A DNA stretch of 64,000 bases, taken from contig WEDG01002530.1 of the NCBI GenBank assembly GCA_017591395.1, forward strand, positions 1 through 64,000, in the 5' to 3' direction. The DNA is from Schistocephalus solidus. Its lineage: Eukaryota > Platyhelminthes > Cestoda > Diphyllobothriidea > Diphyllobothriidae. The notes under the pieces were generated by a model. It saw nothing but the letters and a program-made list of their open reading frames with translations. It did not search any database and had not been told where the DNA came from. Positions 20,201-31,032 of this stretch are shown here, one piece after another. The position numbers were made by a program, and so were the translations under genes. The stretch's first letter is position 1, and every line of letters starts with the position of its first letter.

Positions 20201-23095
20201 TATCAATCCTTCGCTCGATATATATACAGTACCAAGGCCTTGCTCGTCTACTGAACTTAAACGACGTGTGAACACGGTGGTTGACCAGCTTAAGCTCACT
20301 GGTTACATCTACCCTCTGCATGATAAAATCGGTGGTCTCGTCACATATAAGGCAAGTTTTTTGATTATTGAGTCACAAAATGTTTCTCATTCCCTGGAGC
20401 ATTGCTTGTTTCTGATGCTATACAGAAAATTGATACTCTCGAGGCCCTAGGCCTTCGGTAAGTCCAAACATAGCTCGCAGCTCACATCCCCAGGTCAAAT
20501 GAAGCGGGGGTTACACTGTGGCCCGCCGGATAGCGTTTGAGTAAATTGGATTGACGGGGGAACGATTATCTGTAGTTTTGAGATTTAGAATTGTATGTCT
20601 ATATCCGCCCCCTGATGTAACATTTTACTGCTCCGAAATTGCAGCGGGCGCTGACAGAAGCCCCTATGGACGATGCGAAACATTGTCAGACCCGAGATTC
20701 CACTGATTTCGCGTCTACTTTCCTCCGACAGGTACTCAAATATCCACTTTATTGAGGCGCATTGGCTAGCCTACAGCTAGGTTAACAGCAAGGCCCATGT
20801 TCAAATTGAGCAGTGCCAGGGGAGCGTTATGGGAATACCTTATGTTACGTAACTCTACTACTTACTAAACGGCCTTCTGCTTTGTCCGACCTATTGTCCT
20901 GTGCATGCGCAAGCCAGTTCCTTGAACTTTTTCTGCTGTCATTGAACTACAAGAGACGTTGGACACCGGCCTCTCTTGATAAAGGTGTTAATCGAAGGAG
21001 CCACCGTCTCCTTATGATAATCTTGCGCTCAAACAAATGGTAACGGATAAAAAATCTGTGCGTTTAGCCAGTACAAGAACCTGCAACAGAAGGTGTAGAA
21101 TAATTTGCCTTGGCCAGGCAGAACACGGATCTGAAGATAAGAATGCTTGGCAACAATTTTCTCAGGCCAATGAACTTCACATTTCGACCGTGAAATTATG
21201 CAGCGCATGGTTGGAGCAACAGCTCACCTCGGCTTCCTGTGTATGCCCTTGTAATCAACCATGCCACTTTTAAAATGTAAAATCTCACTCAAAAGATAAA
21301 AAATGGAGGTGCCTTTGAGAGCTTAAGAAGTGATTTTTCTGCAGTTGATTGAATCCCGACGTTCACTTCCTGTCTATTCTTGCTAATCCATGATGTTTTG
21401 AAAGCGCCTGTTTGCTCTGTCGTTTGTTAGCTGCCTTTGTCAGTAGTCTACGCTGTTGTATGAATGTACGCATCTTTACAGTGCAAGGTTGCTTTGGCGA
21501 AAGCCTTTTAATACACTTCCTCTTTTAAACTACTTTTTTATAGTACACCCTTTGCGACCCGGTCTTAGTACAACAAGTTTATCAGAATATCGCGGAAATT
21601 ACCCAACACGTTAACGGTGGGTTTAAGTTTCGATTTTTTATTACATTGTTCGACGCAAATTTCGCCTCCTTAAATATTTACATACGAAAAAGAGTATCCT
21701 TCAGTTTTAATTTTTTTTTCGAAATTTGTGGATAGTTTTGAAGCCAACCTGCTGTTACATCTGAATGCAGGGTTTCCGAACTACATGCTTTATATTTTTC
21801 GTATAATGAAAACCTTGCATTTACATACGTTATTAGGAAGGGGTACACTAGATCCCGTCAACTTTTGCCATCAGTGTGGAATATAAAGTATACTTACCAA
21901 ACAACATTAATAAATGAACGTGTATGATACTATATGTATAGACATTTCACAGTCCCAAAGAATCTCATAAACTTTTTTAAAGCGTAAACTTCGAAGAAAT
22001 TAATGCAGGAAAGAATGTGCGTGAGCATGTTCTCCATAAAATATATTTTAGGGTATAATGGCATTTAAAATTAATGGGAACATGCATAATACTCAAGTTA
22101 AAATTTTTACAGAGCGTACTGTTTGTAGGCTGCTAGAAAGAAGTGTTTTTCAAAGTCGGCATCTTGACGTGACTGAGATGCTGTAGGATAAGTACCACGG
22201 CAGCTCTATTTAAGTGGTCTTTTCTAATCAAACACATATTTCAGAATTTCCTTTAACATTTAATGGGATAGCAAATTTACTGAAGGACCAATAAATCATT
22301 TCTAGTAAGGAAAGATTAAGGTATACAAAAACTCGAAATTCAGTGAAACCTGTACCAAATCACATCAACTACGCGTGAATTTTGTTAAATATTCGATGAC
22401 ATTGTGCCCGTTTAACCATAGTTAATTCGGATATTGACCAAATAAAGGCAGTATCTGCGCCTGATTGCATGTAAAACAGATAATTAACCAATAAGGTCCT
22501 CCGGGGCTTTATTGTAAAACCCACAGAACTGGTGCCTATCACTATAAATGGCTCAGCCTCCACGCGCGCTATCTTCTACGATACTGTCCCTTAGCAGACT
22601 TCACTTGTCTGTTTGTTCACTTTTAAACTCCTAAGTTTAATGGCAGTGCCTATCGCGAACTGGATGATTAGGCTGACTGCAGACGTGGGCTCCGGAAGTG
22701 AAGCAGCATACATCCAACCACAGAGTTGGAGGTTAGGTTTCTATCCCCTCCTTTCCCCTACCGGCTTTCACGATTTACCAATGCACTTCTAGCTTCTCTG
22801 AAAATCTGTTGTAGTCCTTCCCTTGTCCTTGCACCCGCATGAGTTTGTTAATTTGTTCGAATTTCCTACGTAACCTTTCAAATATTTGCTGTTTTTTTAC
22901 AATTTAGCTAACCCGAATGCTTGTAATCTTCATCACCTTGGTGCCTCCTCTGCCATGATTTTGGCGAAGGTGCGTGCAATTGACGTAGGTCGTTATGCGG
23001 GCCTCTCCAAGGCTGCTCTAAAAAGGATCCTCGAGGGTCTTGTCCAGGACAGCGTAGTCTATCAAGTCACAGAAGATTCTTACCGATTGGTTTGA
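17196..23095 (+). CDS. STN1: STN1, CST complex subunit (gene span, 5' exon not found)
   Basis: STN1 (OBFC1) is the OB-fold subunit of the nuclear CTC1-STN1-TEN1 complex, which binds single-stranded telomeric DNA and promotes C-strand fill-in by DNA polymerase alpha-primase. The assignment rests on order and spacing of family blocks across exons whose phases join: IIHVDIYGTIRRLEPREKCY (first OB strands), VEDGTGTITVTIW (the DDGTG turn), LRLGSTVHLRGRL and FRERITVSAYY (last strands), a linker with ISHARRLMCQVYSVPY, then two C-terminal winged-helix regions (ELKRRVNTVVDQLKLTGYIY and LSKAALKRILEGL). The recognised exons give about 390 residues; human STN1 has 368. Missing are the N-terminal exon and a resolved join between 20351 and 22908. 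It ends 1.1 kb from a convergent GPCR gene. AATAAA lies 60 bp after the stop. Confidence 0.82.
18132..18389 (+). CDS. STN1: STN1 exon: main part of OB fold
   Basis: Acceptor ccccctccag, donor C/gtaagt; 258 bp, phase 1 at both ends. It encodes EDGTGTITVTIWRKT, a linker, then RLGSTVHLRGRLNFFRERIT and VSAYYC. These match the central and last strands of the STN1 OB fold (DDGTG, IGDT.RVRG, REE-.I.A..YY). This is the most secure exon of the gene. Confidence 0.88.
18731..18793 (+). CDS. STN1: STN1 small exon after OB fold (probable)
   Basis: 63 bp between an acag acceptor and a gtaagg donor. Both ends are phase 1, fitting the exons on either side. It encodes RPPYIAHSANGVGSLVTVDE. Support is the splice signals and phase; sequence conservation here is weak in the family. 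Confidence 0.5.
19121..19239 (+). CDS. STN1: STN1 exon: linker helix
   Basis: Acceptor follows a pyrimidine-rich stretch ending gcttag; donor is TCA/gtaagt. It encodes TEPQEFLEAISHARRLMCQV and a continuation YSVPY, aligning with the human helix that reads ARMLELPTIYRKVY. It enters in phase 1 and leaves in phase 0. An alternative acceptor at 19135/19136 is in the same frame. Confidence 0.75.
19865..20053 (+). CDS. STN1: STN1 exon: linker to first winged helix (probable)
   Basis: Open from before 19826. The acceptor gccagcag gives phase 0, matching the exon before; the donor is GAC/gtaatt. It encodes LLKGFCTCLLEFQTPSCVEV and a following charged helix. The position and helical pattern fit the segment before the STN1 C-terminal domain. 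The exact start could be up to 45 bp upstream. Confidence 0.6.
20169..20351 (+). CDS. STN1: STN1 exon: first winged-helix region
   Basis: Acceptor gaccctttcccttaag, phase 0 in and out, 61 codons. It encodes YGLEAPAFDALINPSLDIYT, then ELKRRVNTVVDQLKLTGYIY and GLVTYK, matching the human winged-helix block that ends LYYVT. The following intron most likely begins GC: the exon end reads AAG/gcaagt, the usual form of a GC donor. Confidence 0.75.
20645..20731 (+). CDS. STN1: STN1 possible exon between the winged helices
   Basis: Acceptor attgcag, phase 0 in, donor cag/gtactc, 29 codons beginning RALTEAPMDDAKHCQ. It joins the previous exon in frame if the GC donor is used. It leaves in phase 0, whereas the last exon needs phase 1, so another exon, or a different donor, must exist. 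A rival 32-bp exon at 20424-20455 (KIDTLEALGL) has good splice signals but runs into a stop in this exon. Confidence 0.4.
21600..22560 (+). repeat. Dispersed AT-rich repeat, copy 1 (in the last STN1 introns)
   Basis: Matches 28980-30100 in the same orientation. Shared blocks in the same order include gcaaatt.cgcctcc.taa, tgcagggt.tcc.aa.acatgct, cgt.taatgaaaa, and a block around gttggcatctt. No coding capacity is visible. It lies inside an intron of STN1. Confidence 0.7.
22908..23095 (+). CDS. STN1: STN1 terminal exon: second winged helix
   Basis: Acceptor ctgtttttttacaatttag; stop TGA at 23093-23095. It encodes NPNACNLHHLGASSAMILAK, then GRYAGLSKAALKRILEGLVQ and a tail ending SYRLV. This parallels the human C-terminus (cysteine-histidine start, 'GLSEAVLQQVLELL', short tail). 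The gene ends here as human STN1 does. Confidence 0.82.
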
Positions 23096-23154
23096 TGCCT
23101 CGGTCACCAAATTTTATCCCTATGGTTATTTCACTCCAGTAATTTTTTTGTAAA

Positions 23155-23160
23155 AATAAA
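23155..23160 (+). terminator. Poly(A) signal of STN1
   Basis: AATAAA, 60 bp after the stop codon, at the usual distance for a short 3' UTR. Confidence 0.6.
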
Positions 23161-24206
23161 CCTATTTTGCAGAATTTTAACTGTTGCCTCGACGGAATTC
23201 AGGAGGTTTGCCGATTTTACAGTTAATCGAAGTACTCTGTTGTATCGTTTAACTGATCGTTTTGACCACTTCACTGAAAAGAGACATTCCCAAGGAAGGG
23301 CTGTGTTCATTAACACTGGATGCGATCGGAAAACGGTTTCGGACCCGCCAGATCACGTACATTTTTAAAGTTACTCCATTGATAAACAGTCTAATGAACC
23401 TGCAAACTTTTTCGGAGCTTCCTTGGCAAACTACTCTCCCTTCCACACAGTGTGCGAAGTAGACACCTTCGTCACACTAATGTATCCGACAAAATGACTT
23501 TAAAAACAAAAACCTCGTCGCGGCCGTATGCGTCTTAATGGACGTTGATCACTTCTATGATGGTCATGCGGGAGGGACCGTCGTTTTCGGCCCGCGATTG
23601 CATCTCCTGAGATAGAAGTTTGCGTCGGGCGATTGAAGAAGCCTTATTGGATGGCGTTCAACCTGCAATGTCTTAAGACAATGACGGTTGCTATGACTTA
23701 AAGGCTTGCATATCTATTTGCTTTGCGAGATGGTCGCACAGCCACGCCCGGAGCTCTTATTGCTGCGTTTACTTTGTTGCTAACTTTATCCGACGGTCGT
23801 TTAACCATTAGCTGTCCCGAGTACCCTTCAACTAGGCCGAGACGCTGACCATGTCCTCCTTGGGTTTCTATCTCAGCGCTCAGTTGCGTCAACCGTACTC
23901 ATAACAACGGCTTAGCGTCCTGAGTTATCCTGAATGCTTAAACTAGCTAAGCAGATTTCTCTTATACCGTGCTTGGCGGGGTTGGATTACGCTGAGGCGA
24001 ATGAAGACGATCAAATGCGCTTTTGCAAGATGGTTTAACTGACAGATCAAAAGGACAAAGAACATCAAAGGGAGCGAATGACAGAATTCTAGAGTGCTCC
24101 ATTTGGCTGTTTCGGTTAAATACGAGTAAATGCGGGCCGTCGACAATGAGGAAAAAACAAGCGCAGACGAGGGATTAAGAACTATTACACTGGCTCTGTA
24201 CTGTTG
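23161..24206. other. Gap between convergent STN1 and GPCR genes
   Basis: No coding exon seen. It should hold the 3' UTR of the GPCR gene on the minus strand; I find no clear AATAAA close to its stop. Confidence 0.5.
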
Positions 24207-25392
24207 CTATGCTTCATTTTTTCTACCTACCGCCGTCGGCCTCCTCGTAGGTGGCAGAACCACAGAATCGGGCTTGGATATTGACGCAGCTCTCGTTGCC
24301 GACCTGAACTGACCTGAGTTCGAATTACGCCTAGTCATCCAACTGGGTTCTGATTCCAGACGGTAGCCTCGCCGGTTGTCACAGTCCGTTCTCCCACCGA
24401 AGGTAGATTCTGCAGTTTCACGGCCAGCGTTTTGCGTCGACGTGGCTGCGGCCTGTGCATTTTCACTCCCATGTTGAGTTTTCAGCTCCGTTTTCGTCTC
24501 AGACAATTCCGTCATCTTAACTTCTTCCTCTGCATCCCATTGAACCTTTGTTTTTGCGGGCTGTTCCTGAACTTCTCCCTCAATAGTTAATCTCATCGGC
24601 GCCGTACCATCAGCAGCCGGTTCACCAGCACCCCTATGAGGTGCACTGGCACACGCAGCTGAGTATTGTATGCTAGACTGTCGGAAGTCGTGAACTTCGT
24701 GTTCCAGCGAGGTGTTAACGCTACGCATCCGCGGTGTGTAGAGACAAGCACAGCAGCAGAACCCTGTGAGTGCATGACGGAAGTGCACCCCCAACACAAG
24801 GTAGATCATGGGTTTGAAAGCGACGAAGGCAAGGTTAAGGAGTCCATAGGCCAGTGTCAGATAAGTGTCGTCGTAATTAATGTAGTGCTCTGTTGTCAGC
24901 ACATGAAGAATCAGTTTTGGAAATTTAGTGAGAACAAGGAGAAAACCGAGGCATACGGCAATTACCACATTGGCACTCTCTTGTATCTCCATCTTGGGCG
25001 GAGGAAGAAGGAAGTAGAAGGGCATCAGAGAAGAGCGCTTTTCAAAGGGTATGCCGCAGTAGTACACTGGGTCGACCTCAGCTTCCTTGTCACCCTTCTG
25101 CTTTTCTGGGCTTGTTTTCGGAACTACTGTATTGGGATTAGTGGGAGAAGAGGTCGCAGGTCGTGCAAACACGTGGTTTCGTCGAAACAGATTGCAGTTC
25201 GCGAAGTCGTCTCCGCACCAACAGCAGCCCAAAGAGCCGTATTTGCGGGGGGAACAGAGACTGGCGACAGCCTTCCACTTCGATGAACCAAAGTCAACCA
25301 TCTTGGAAACATTTAAACACGTGATTACACCCACGACGATGTAGGGAATGAACATTTCGATAGGCACTCGTAAGAGGTGATCCATGATATTC
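24207..25392 (-). CDS. GPCR last exon: TM5-TM7 and cytoplasmic tail
   Basis: Acceptor cattgctgcag; its first base completes the Arg codon of the previous exon. Stop TAG at 24209-24207. TM5 is EMFIPYIVVGVITCLNVSKM. ICL3 holds the cluster GCCWCGDDFANC. TM6 is ANVVIAVCLGFLLVLTKFPK, where the usual CWxP motif is replaced. TM7 is LAYGLLNLAFVAFKPMIYLV followed by LGVHFR. The tail is Ala/Thr/Glu-rich with a possible palmitoylation patch, CCCAC, just after TM7. Confidence 0.88.
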
Positions 25393-28300
25393 CTGCAGCA
25401 ATGAAGTTTTTTAATGAATATTAAAATTTTACCACAGTGAGCTTTATTTCTTCGGTAAGCAACCTCTTTCGAGAAGCATTACATGCAAGCATGACAGACA
25501 CGCCAATTGTAAATAAAGGTACATAAAGATAGCTTAAGAGTGGCAGCTGGTAAACGCATGGCATTCTGCGGACACGAGCTGAAAAGTGTTGCTGGCATGA
25601 ACACCTTTGTAATAGTAAAGATATTTGAGAAAGGCAAAGTTATCTTTGCTTTGATCAAGTCAATTCCGAGAAGGCAATATTTCGATGGAATTAATCAAAA
25701 TGTAATATAGGAAAGTATAAAAAGTATAGGTTCCGAGCAGGTTGTCAGCAGGACGTTTGTGTCACCGAACGATATATAACATTCATTCAACCTTCAAATC
25801 GTTTTTTTAGGAGCAATTATGACCTGCTGCTTGGGTTTTTAAAAACCTAATAAGTCATAAAAACCACCTCACAGAGTTTCCGTGGATGGATAAGAGATTC
25901 CTTATAAATCATTTAAAGTAGAGGCACTACGATATCTTCTGATGAGATCAACCTAGCTTCCACTATCAGAAAATAATACTTTCACTTAGCTACTCGCGAA
26001 AGCCACGGGTACACTGTCTTCTAGCGATGGGTACGCTTTTAGATTACTATATGGACGTACATGACACAGTATAGTCCACTCTTTAAATGAGCAAAGCTGC
26101 TCTACAGCTGAATACGGACCAGGACTATGAAAAATTACGAATTCCCGCAAAAGTTTATTCTAGGGCAGTCTATCAGACCAACTTTTATACCAAACGGCAG
26201 ATCTTTGTTCATACTTTTTAAATGACACTTTACTGACCTGGAAGACCCAGGGTGGGTTCTGACTACAAAAATGCACGAATGTTGACCAAGAACATTGGAT
26301 ATTTTAGTCTTCGTGACTGATTGTACAACCCTCGTCCCCCAAGTCATCTAGTTAATTACGACTTATATGGTCCCATTACCGGGACATAAGAACAGGAATC
26401 ACCTGCAATACAGGTGGCTTTGCGCCAAATATTTCGGAAAATTAGGATTAAGTGTAAGGTTAAGGCTAGTGGTGGTGGTAACTATAGCATCGGGGGTTTG
26501 GGTAGAGTTAGGGCTAAGATTAGGATTGTGATTAAAGTCTATGTTAGTTTCTTTAAGGGTTAGGACACGAGAATATTTATCCTTCCTGAAATTATACGCA
26601 GGGTTAGCTTTATTAATCGGGTGGGCGTTCCTATTCCTGATTCCGGTTTGGGGGATCCTATAAGTAATCCTTACCCTCATCTATGTATGAACAGCTAAGA
26701 CCTCTTAAGAGAAGATTGAATGTGTAAGCAGAAAGGATTCAAAATTCGCAAGTAAATGAAGCAGCATTAACTGGTGAGTTAGTAAGGATAGAAAGCCTGC
26801 GCTGGCTCTTTTTTGCGACCCGTTTATCCAACTCCCTAGAATTTATTTGCAACATTCACGACTTGCTGGAAAACAGATTGACTAGCGGTTTTCCTTTTAC
26901 GCTGGCGAGCATAATTAGTGCCACTTTACTCTGTTTTGTCCAGGGTTCTGTTATGCACGAATCAGCAAAGAGGAGGAGACGTGCTCACCTGAAGGGACCC
27001 GATTTGCCTACTGACGTGAGCACAGCGCGGTAAACGTCAGACTTGTCCGGCAATTGTTGCAGCTCAAATTCGAAGAACTTTGGAATGGTGTAACAGAAGG
27101 TCAACACTAGCACAGCAGAAGTTACACGCAGGTGCAATGTGCTGGAGGTAACCGAACGGGAGAAGAAACCCAGTCGCAGGTAGGTATAGCGATCCGCAAG
27201 GACGCAGAGTGTAAGCCAAACCTGCAAGTGTGCAGGGTTAGAGCAGATAACGTGGTTTTTTTTAATATACAAAGGCAAACAGCTTTTAAAATAGCCAAAA
27301 AACTGGATTTCCGAAAAGTCATCACAACTTAATGAATTGTGCTCAGAAGACCGCGAAACACTGAGCCAAGTCACCAAAACAGTCTCCAACTGAAAAACTT
27401 TTTCATTTGGTTTAAAGGCCAATGAACATCGACTGAAATCACACGGGCTCAAACTGGCACGTTTCCTGGCCACCTGACTAACCAATGTAAAATAAATCTT
27501 CTGAACATCTCCACTCATCGCTGCTGCTAACTTAAGGAGAATGACGTTATCTTTTTAGGCCGATGCTTTGGGGAACGTTAATCCTTGACGTAGGATATAT
27601 TCCAGTCCAAGAATTCGGTAATTCACACTTCGAATATTCGCCCTAGTCCACGTCTAAAATAGTGTCCATCGAAGTCTTAAAATGTTTATTCAGATGACTT
27701 TAACTAACAAGACTAATTAAAAATAATGCATCATATCTACGCCTACACGGTAATCTAGGGTGAAAGTGGTTTTTATCCCCCCAAATCGGGGGCATGCATG
27801 GTGGAATTCTCTATTTCCTCCGGCCAGACCCGAAGATACTGGCCTTTCATAATCGGTAACTAGGCGGCCAGGCGCGATGCGTGTTTTTTATTCATTATTA
27901 CTGGTTTAAATAAACCACTGAGAATAGAACTATCTGCGGATTTTAACCAGAATACGCTCCTCAACACTAAGGAGTTGTACTACTTGTAGCAAGAAATACA
28001 ATCGAACGTTAATTGAGACAACAAAACATGCTGGCTTTTCACGAATGTGGCACTGCATATTTTTCCAGATTTATTGTCTGCATAAATTAAGTTGCCCATT
28101 TCTAAAAGTTTGTAGAAGGTAATAAATTTCAGCTAACGCCATCTTTAAATTCGGTATTTGAGATAGCCTGAAGGTAAATGGGAGTGGCATGCAACATCGA
28201 TCTCGATTGCGAGACGAAATACAACTTCAACGATCGGACGTCCCAGCATCTAAGGTTGAGTTTTCGCCAGCTGCTCATGGTTCAGAAACCATCAATAAAC

Positions 28301-31032
28301 ATGCCACTGTTCTTGGGTTTGTCAGTAACACTTACCGAAAAAATATCATGGCACCAGAAATTTTTAAAACCAGAAAAAAGCGTCTTCTTTTGTTCCTATG
28401 ATTTCTAAAGTATAAGGTATTTTCCGAAAAACAGTAAATGTTCTTTTCATGGTCTCACAAGGACACTAAACGGCATTAATGAGCTATGTGGAGGAGGTTT
28501 CAATCCCGCCTTAAACAAAACGTAAATGGAAAAATGCAATTCCCGAAAGGGAGAACTACAAGATATTGTTTTTTTTAAAATGTTCTCCGAAATTAATGCT
28601 ACAGCTTGGAGTAAGTGCTTCGAGAAAGGCCTTTTCATACTCCGTCCGAAAATTGATGGGTTTTTGAGCTGAAATCACTCAGATTCTACAAAATAACAGC
28701 GTAAAATTTGGAGACGGTCAGTATTATGTAAATTTAAAAAGCTTCATCTTAAGTAAAAATGGCTATTCAGCCCTATTAGCAGGCATACATAATTCTTTCA
28801 CCAAACTAAAGTTTTGTGTTTGTTAAGCTTCAAGGTGGTGATCGCATGCAAGCTTTGTCTCCTATATTAAATACACATTAAATAGCTATCTTATGCAATC
28901 TCGAACAAAATTCTGAAGCTTTTTCGTTTCGATCGGACGACCTAAGTAGGATTGGAATATTAAGCATCACGAAGCATAATCCCAAGATATTTCACCCCCA
29001 ACAAGACGCCGGCTTTTAAACAAGTTTTTTTTTCTGCCTTTTGTAAAAATTAAATACTTTTCAACGTAACTTCTTATATGGTAGGTTTTTACTCAGTGAA
29101 TTTCAATTCCCTTATAAATGCAAATATAGTTCGCAGAAAAAAGGTAAGTATTCTTTTTATGCTCATTCCATAGCAAATTACGCCTCCCTAAGATTTTATG
29201 CTTGAAGAAAAGGTTTCTTTCAGTTGAAAATTATATTTTTTTCATTGCCGAATAATATTAAATCGGACCTATCGCTAGACTTGCATGCAGGGTCTCCAGA
29301 ATACATGCTGTATGCATTTCGTCTAATGAAAATTGCACACTTTTCTACGCTAATAGGAGTATGCCACATGGTGCTCGTAAATTTTTTAAAGAACATGTAC
29401 CACGTTTTATACGCTAAAAACAGCATTAGTAAATGGACAGATTCGATGTTTCATGAATCCAAATTTTACGATCTTAAAAATATCCTGATGGGAAACTTTT
29501 TATACCGAAAATTCTCCTTTCTTCAAGTATAACATCTAAAGCACAGGTAATTTTCTACCAACTGAATACGAAAAAGCACATTTTCGTGCACGTTGTCTAT
29601 GAAATATTGTTATATTTGCAAGGAAATCGAAATTAAAAGGAGAAAAATTCCTACTTTATAAGTAGTCATTTTTTAAAGTATGCAATTTTTGCAGGCGGTT
29701 GGAGAGAAGTTTGTTCAAAAGTTGGCATCTTATTGGGACTGGAATATGTTGGCATGATGATTAATATTACAATGATACTTGGGTAGTACTTTCGAAGTAA
29801 AATCACCATTTAGAATTTCGGCTGACGGTTAATGAGATAATAACATTTTAATATCAGCATTTTAATTTTTTGAAATTCTGAAAGACAATATGCCGGTACT
29901 CAATGCCGAATAACTGTCATAAATACATATTTTTGATCTCCTCTTATACAGCACGATTGGTGATATGAAAGCTTCGAAAACCGGTACAAAACTACCTACT
30001 AAATTGAAATTTTATTATCAGCAATTATTTAGGAGATTCTAAGTGTAAGGTCAACAAGCCACTGCGTACAAAATACATTAAGATTTATTGCAGCCCTACC
30101 TTAAGAACACGCTCGGTCTGAAAACACAAGTTTGGTTACACAAAAGTTTGGCACCAGTAAATAAGATGAATCGCAGTCGCGAAACTATTTCAGTCGAACC
30201 AAAAAATGGCAATTTGGGTTGTGGAAGCCAAAAAGACGGAAAACTGGCATCTTTACACTAGAGTTACCTTAATGCAACAGCAGGAAGCAGTTCGAGAATA
30301 TGCGAAGAACTGTACCACTACTATACTATACAGCATGACTTGACGAGAAGAGCAGCTAAAAGATGATGATTGTTGGCTTTTAACGTGAATTTGGCTAAGA
30401 CATTGGACGGATGTTAAATGCTGCAAAGTTTTTGCTTTTATATATACTGTCGGTCCTCTTCATTTAAGAGTACTTAAGGTTTTGTGAAATCCCAAGAAAC
30501 CATAAAATGTGGTGTGCCAAGCGGGTAATATTTAGGCATCTTCGATGTTGGGTAGTCTGGTAAGTAACGGAGGGCTGAATATATAATTGAGTTCCACTTC
30601 TAACAACATGGTGTATAACAAATACGCACCGATGCGAGCTCACTGAAAGTGAGAAAGGGTAGAACCTTAGGTACCGAGCGCACTGTGGTCCTCGCATAGA
30701 CTTCAATTTGTTGAGAATATGTCTGATATAGGAACCGTGGCAAATGCAGCAATAGGAGTACGCTCAGGTGGACACAGTCTGCGAGTGCGATCGCCGAGAA
30801 GTATAGCGTGGCTCCGGTGCGATTTGAGGCCTTGTTAAAGGCCACCACACAGGCCAAGTTAGAAAGAAGGCTGGCCGAGCAGACAACAGTGAAAAAGAGG
30901 CCAAAAATGACGTAGAAGAGGTAAGCATGGCCAGGAGGGTCGCAGTTGTAGTCGTCGTAACACGGTTGGGAAGCATTTTCGAAGGATGCATTGCTGGACA
31001 GCGCAGAAAGAGGCAGCAGTGAGGTTACAGCC
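24207..31032 (-). CDS. Class A peptide GPCR, FMRFamide-receptor-like (gene span)
   Basis: Seven-transmembrane receptor expected in the plasma membrane, coupling a neuropeptide signal to a G protein. Three minus-strand exons join in matching phase (31032-30630, 27221-26989, 25392-24207), giving about 606 residues, with an unseen first exon. TM1 has LLSNLACVV (Asn 1.50), TM2 ALADC (Asp 2.50), TM3 ends ADRY, and TM4 ends in IPKFFEFE, a hallmark of FMRFamide-type receptors (IPRFFE). TM7 has KPMIY where NPxxY is usual. The N-terminal region has two NAS glycosylation sequons. The cysteine pair that usually links TM3 to ECL2 is absent on both sides. ICL3 is long, about 105 residues, and cysteine-rich; the tail is about 170 residues. 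The ligand cannot be told from sequence. Confidence 0.85.
25393..26988. other. GPCR intron between TM4 and TM5 exons
   Basis: 1.6 kb, AT-rich. It contains the degenerate telomere-like stretch at 26430-26560 and nothing else I recognise. Confidence 0.7.
26430..26560 (+). repeat. Degenerate TTAGGG-like stretch
   Basis: Irregular units such as attaggatt, gttagggct and aaggttaagg recur over about 130 bp. They resemble decayed TTAGGG-type repeats, the common animal telomere motif. The stretch lies in a GPCR intron. A weaker one with ctaaccc-like units lies near 16520-16670. Confidence 0.4.
26989..27221 (-). CDS. GPCR exon 2 seen: end of TM3, TM4, ECL2
   Basis: Acceptor cacacttgcag, donor CAG/gtgagc, entering phase 0 and leaving phase 2. 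It encodes VWLTLCVLADRYTYLRLGFF, TM4 (SAVLVLTFCYTIPKFFEFEL) and the extracellular loop up to VGKSGPF. There is no cysteine in this loop. Confidence 0.88.
27222..30629. other. GPCR intron within TM3
   Basis: 3.4 kb intron. It carries the second copy of the AT-rich dispersed repeat; no exon with splice signals in phase was found in it. Confidence 0.7.
28980..30100 (+). repeat. Dispersed AT-rich repeat, copy 2 (in GPCR intron)
   Basis: Matches 21600-22560 block by block in the same plus orientation. A reading frame of about 100 codons at 29224-29532 falls within it, but the other copy is broken at the same place and shows no protein I recognise. Confidence 0.65.
30630..31032 (-). CDS. GPCR exon 1 seen: N-terminus, TM1, TM2, start of TM3
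   Basis: On the minus strand the acceptor is ctttccatttcag and the donor TCG/gtgcgt. It encodes SSNASFENASQPCYDDYNCD, TM1 (YVIFGLFFTVVCSASLLSN and on), TM2 (YFSAIALADCVHLSVLLLL) and the start of TM3 ending LPFLTFSELAS. The donor is phase 0 and joins VWLTLCVLADRY of the next exon, completing TM3 exactly. The first base completes a codon begun in an upstream exon, so the initiator ATG lies beyond 31032. Confidence 0.85.

Noticed and set aside
24666..25286. Plus-strand frame of 206 codons
   Set aside because: It is the antisense shadow of the GPCR last exon.
29224..29532. Reading frame of about 100 codons
   Set aside because: Lies in a dispersed repeat whose other copy is not open at the same place.
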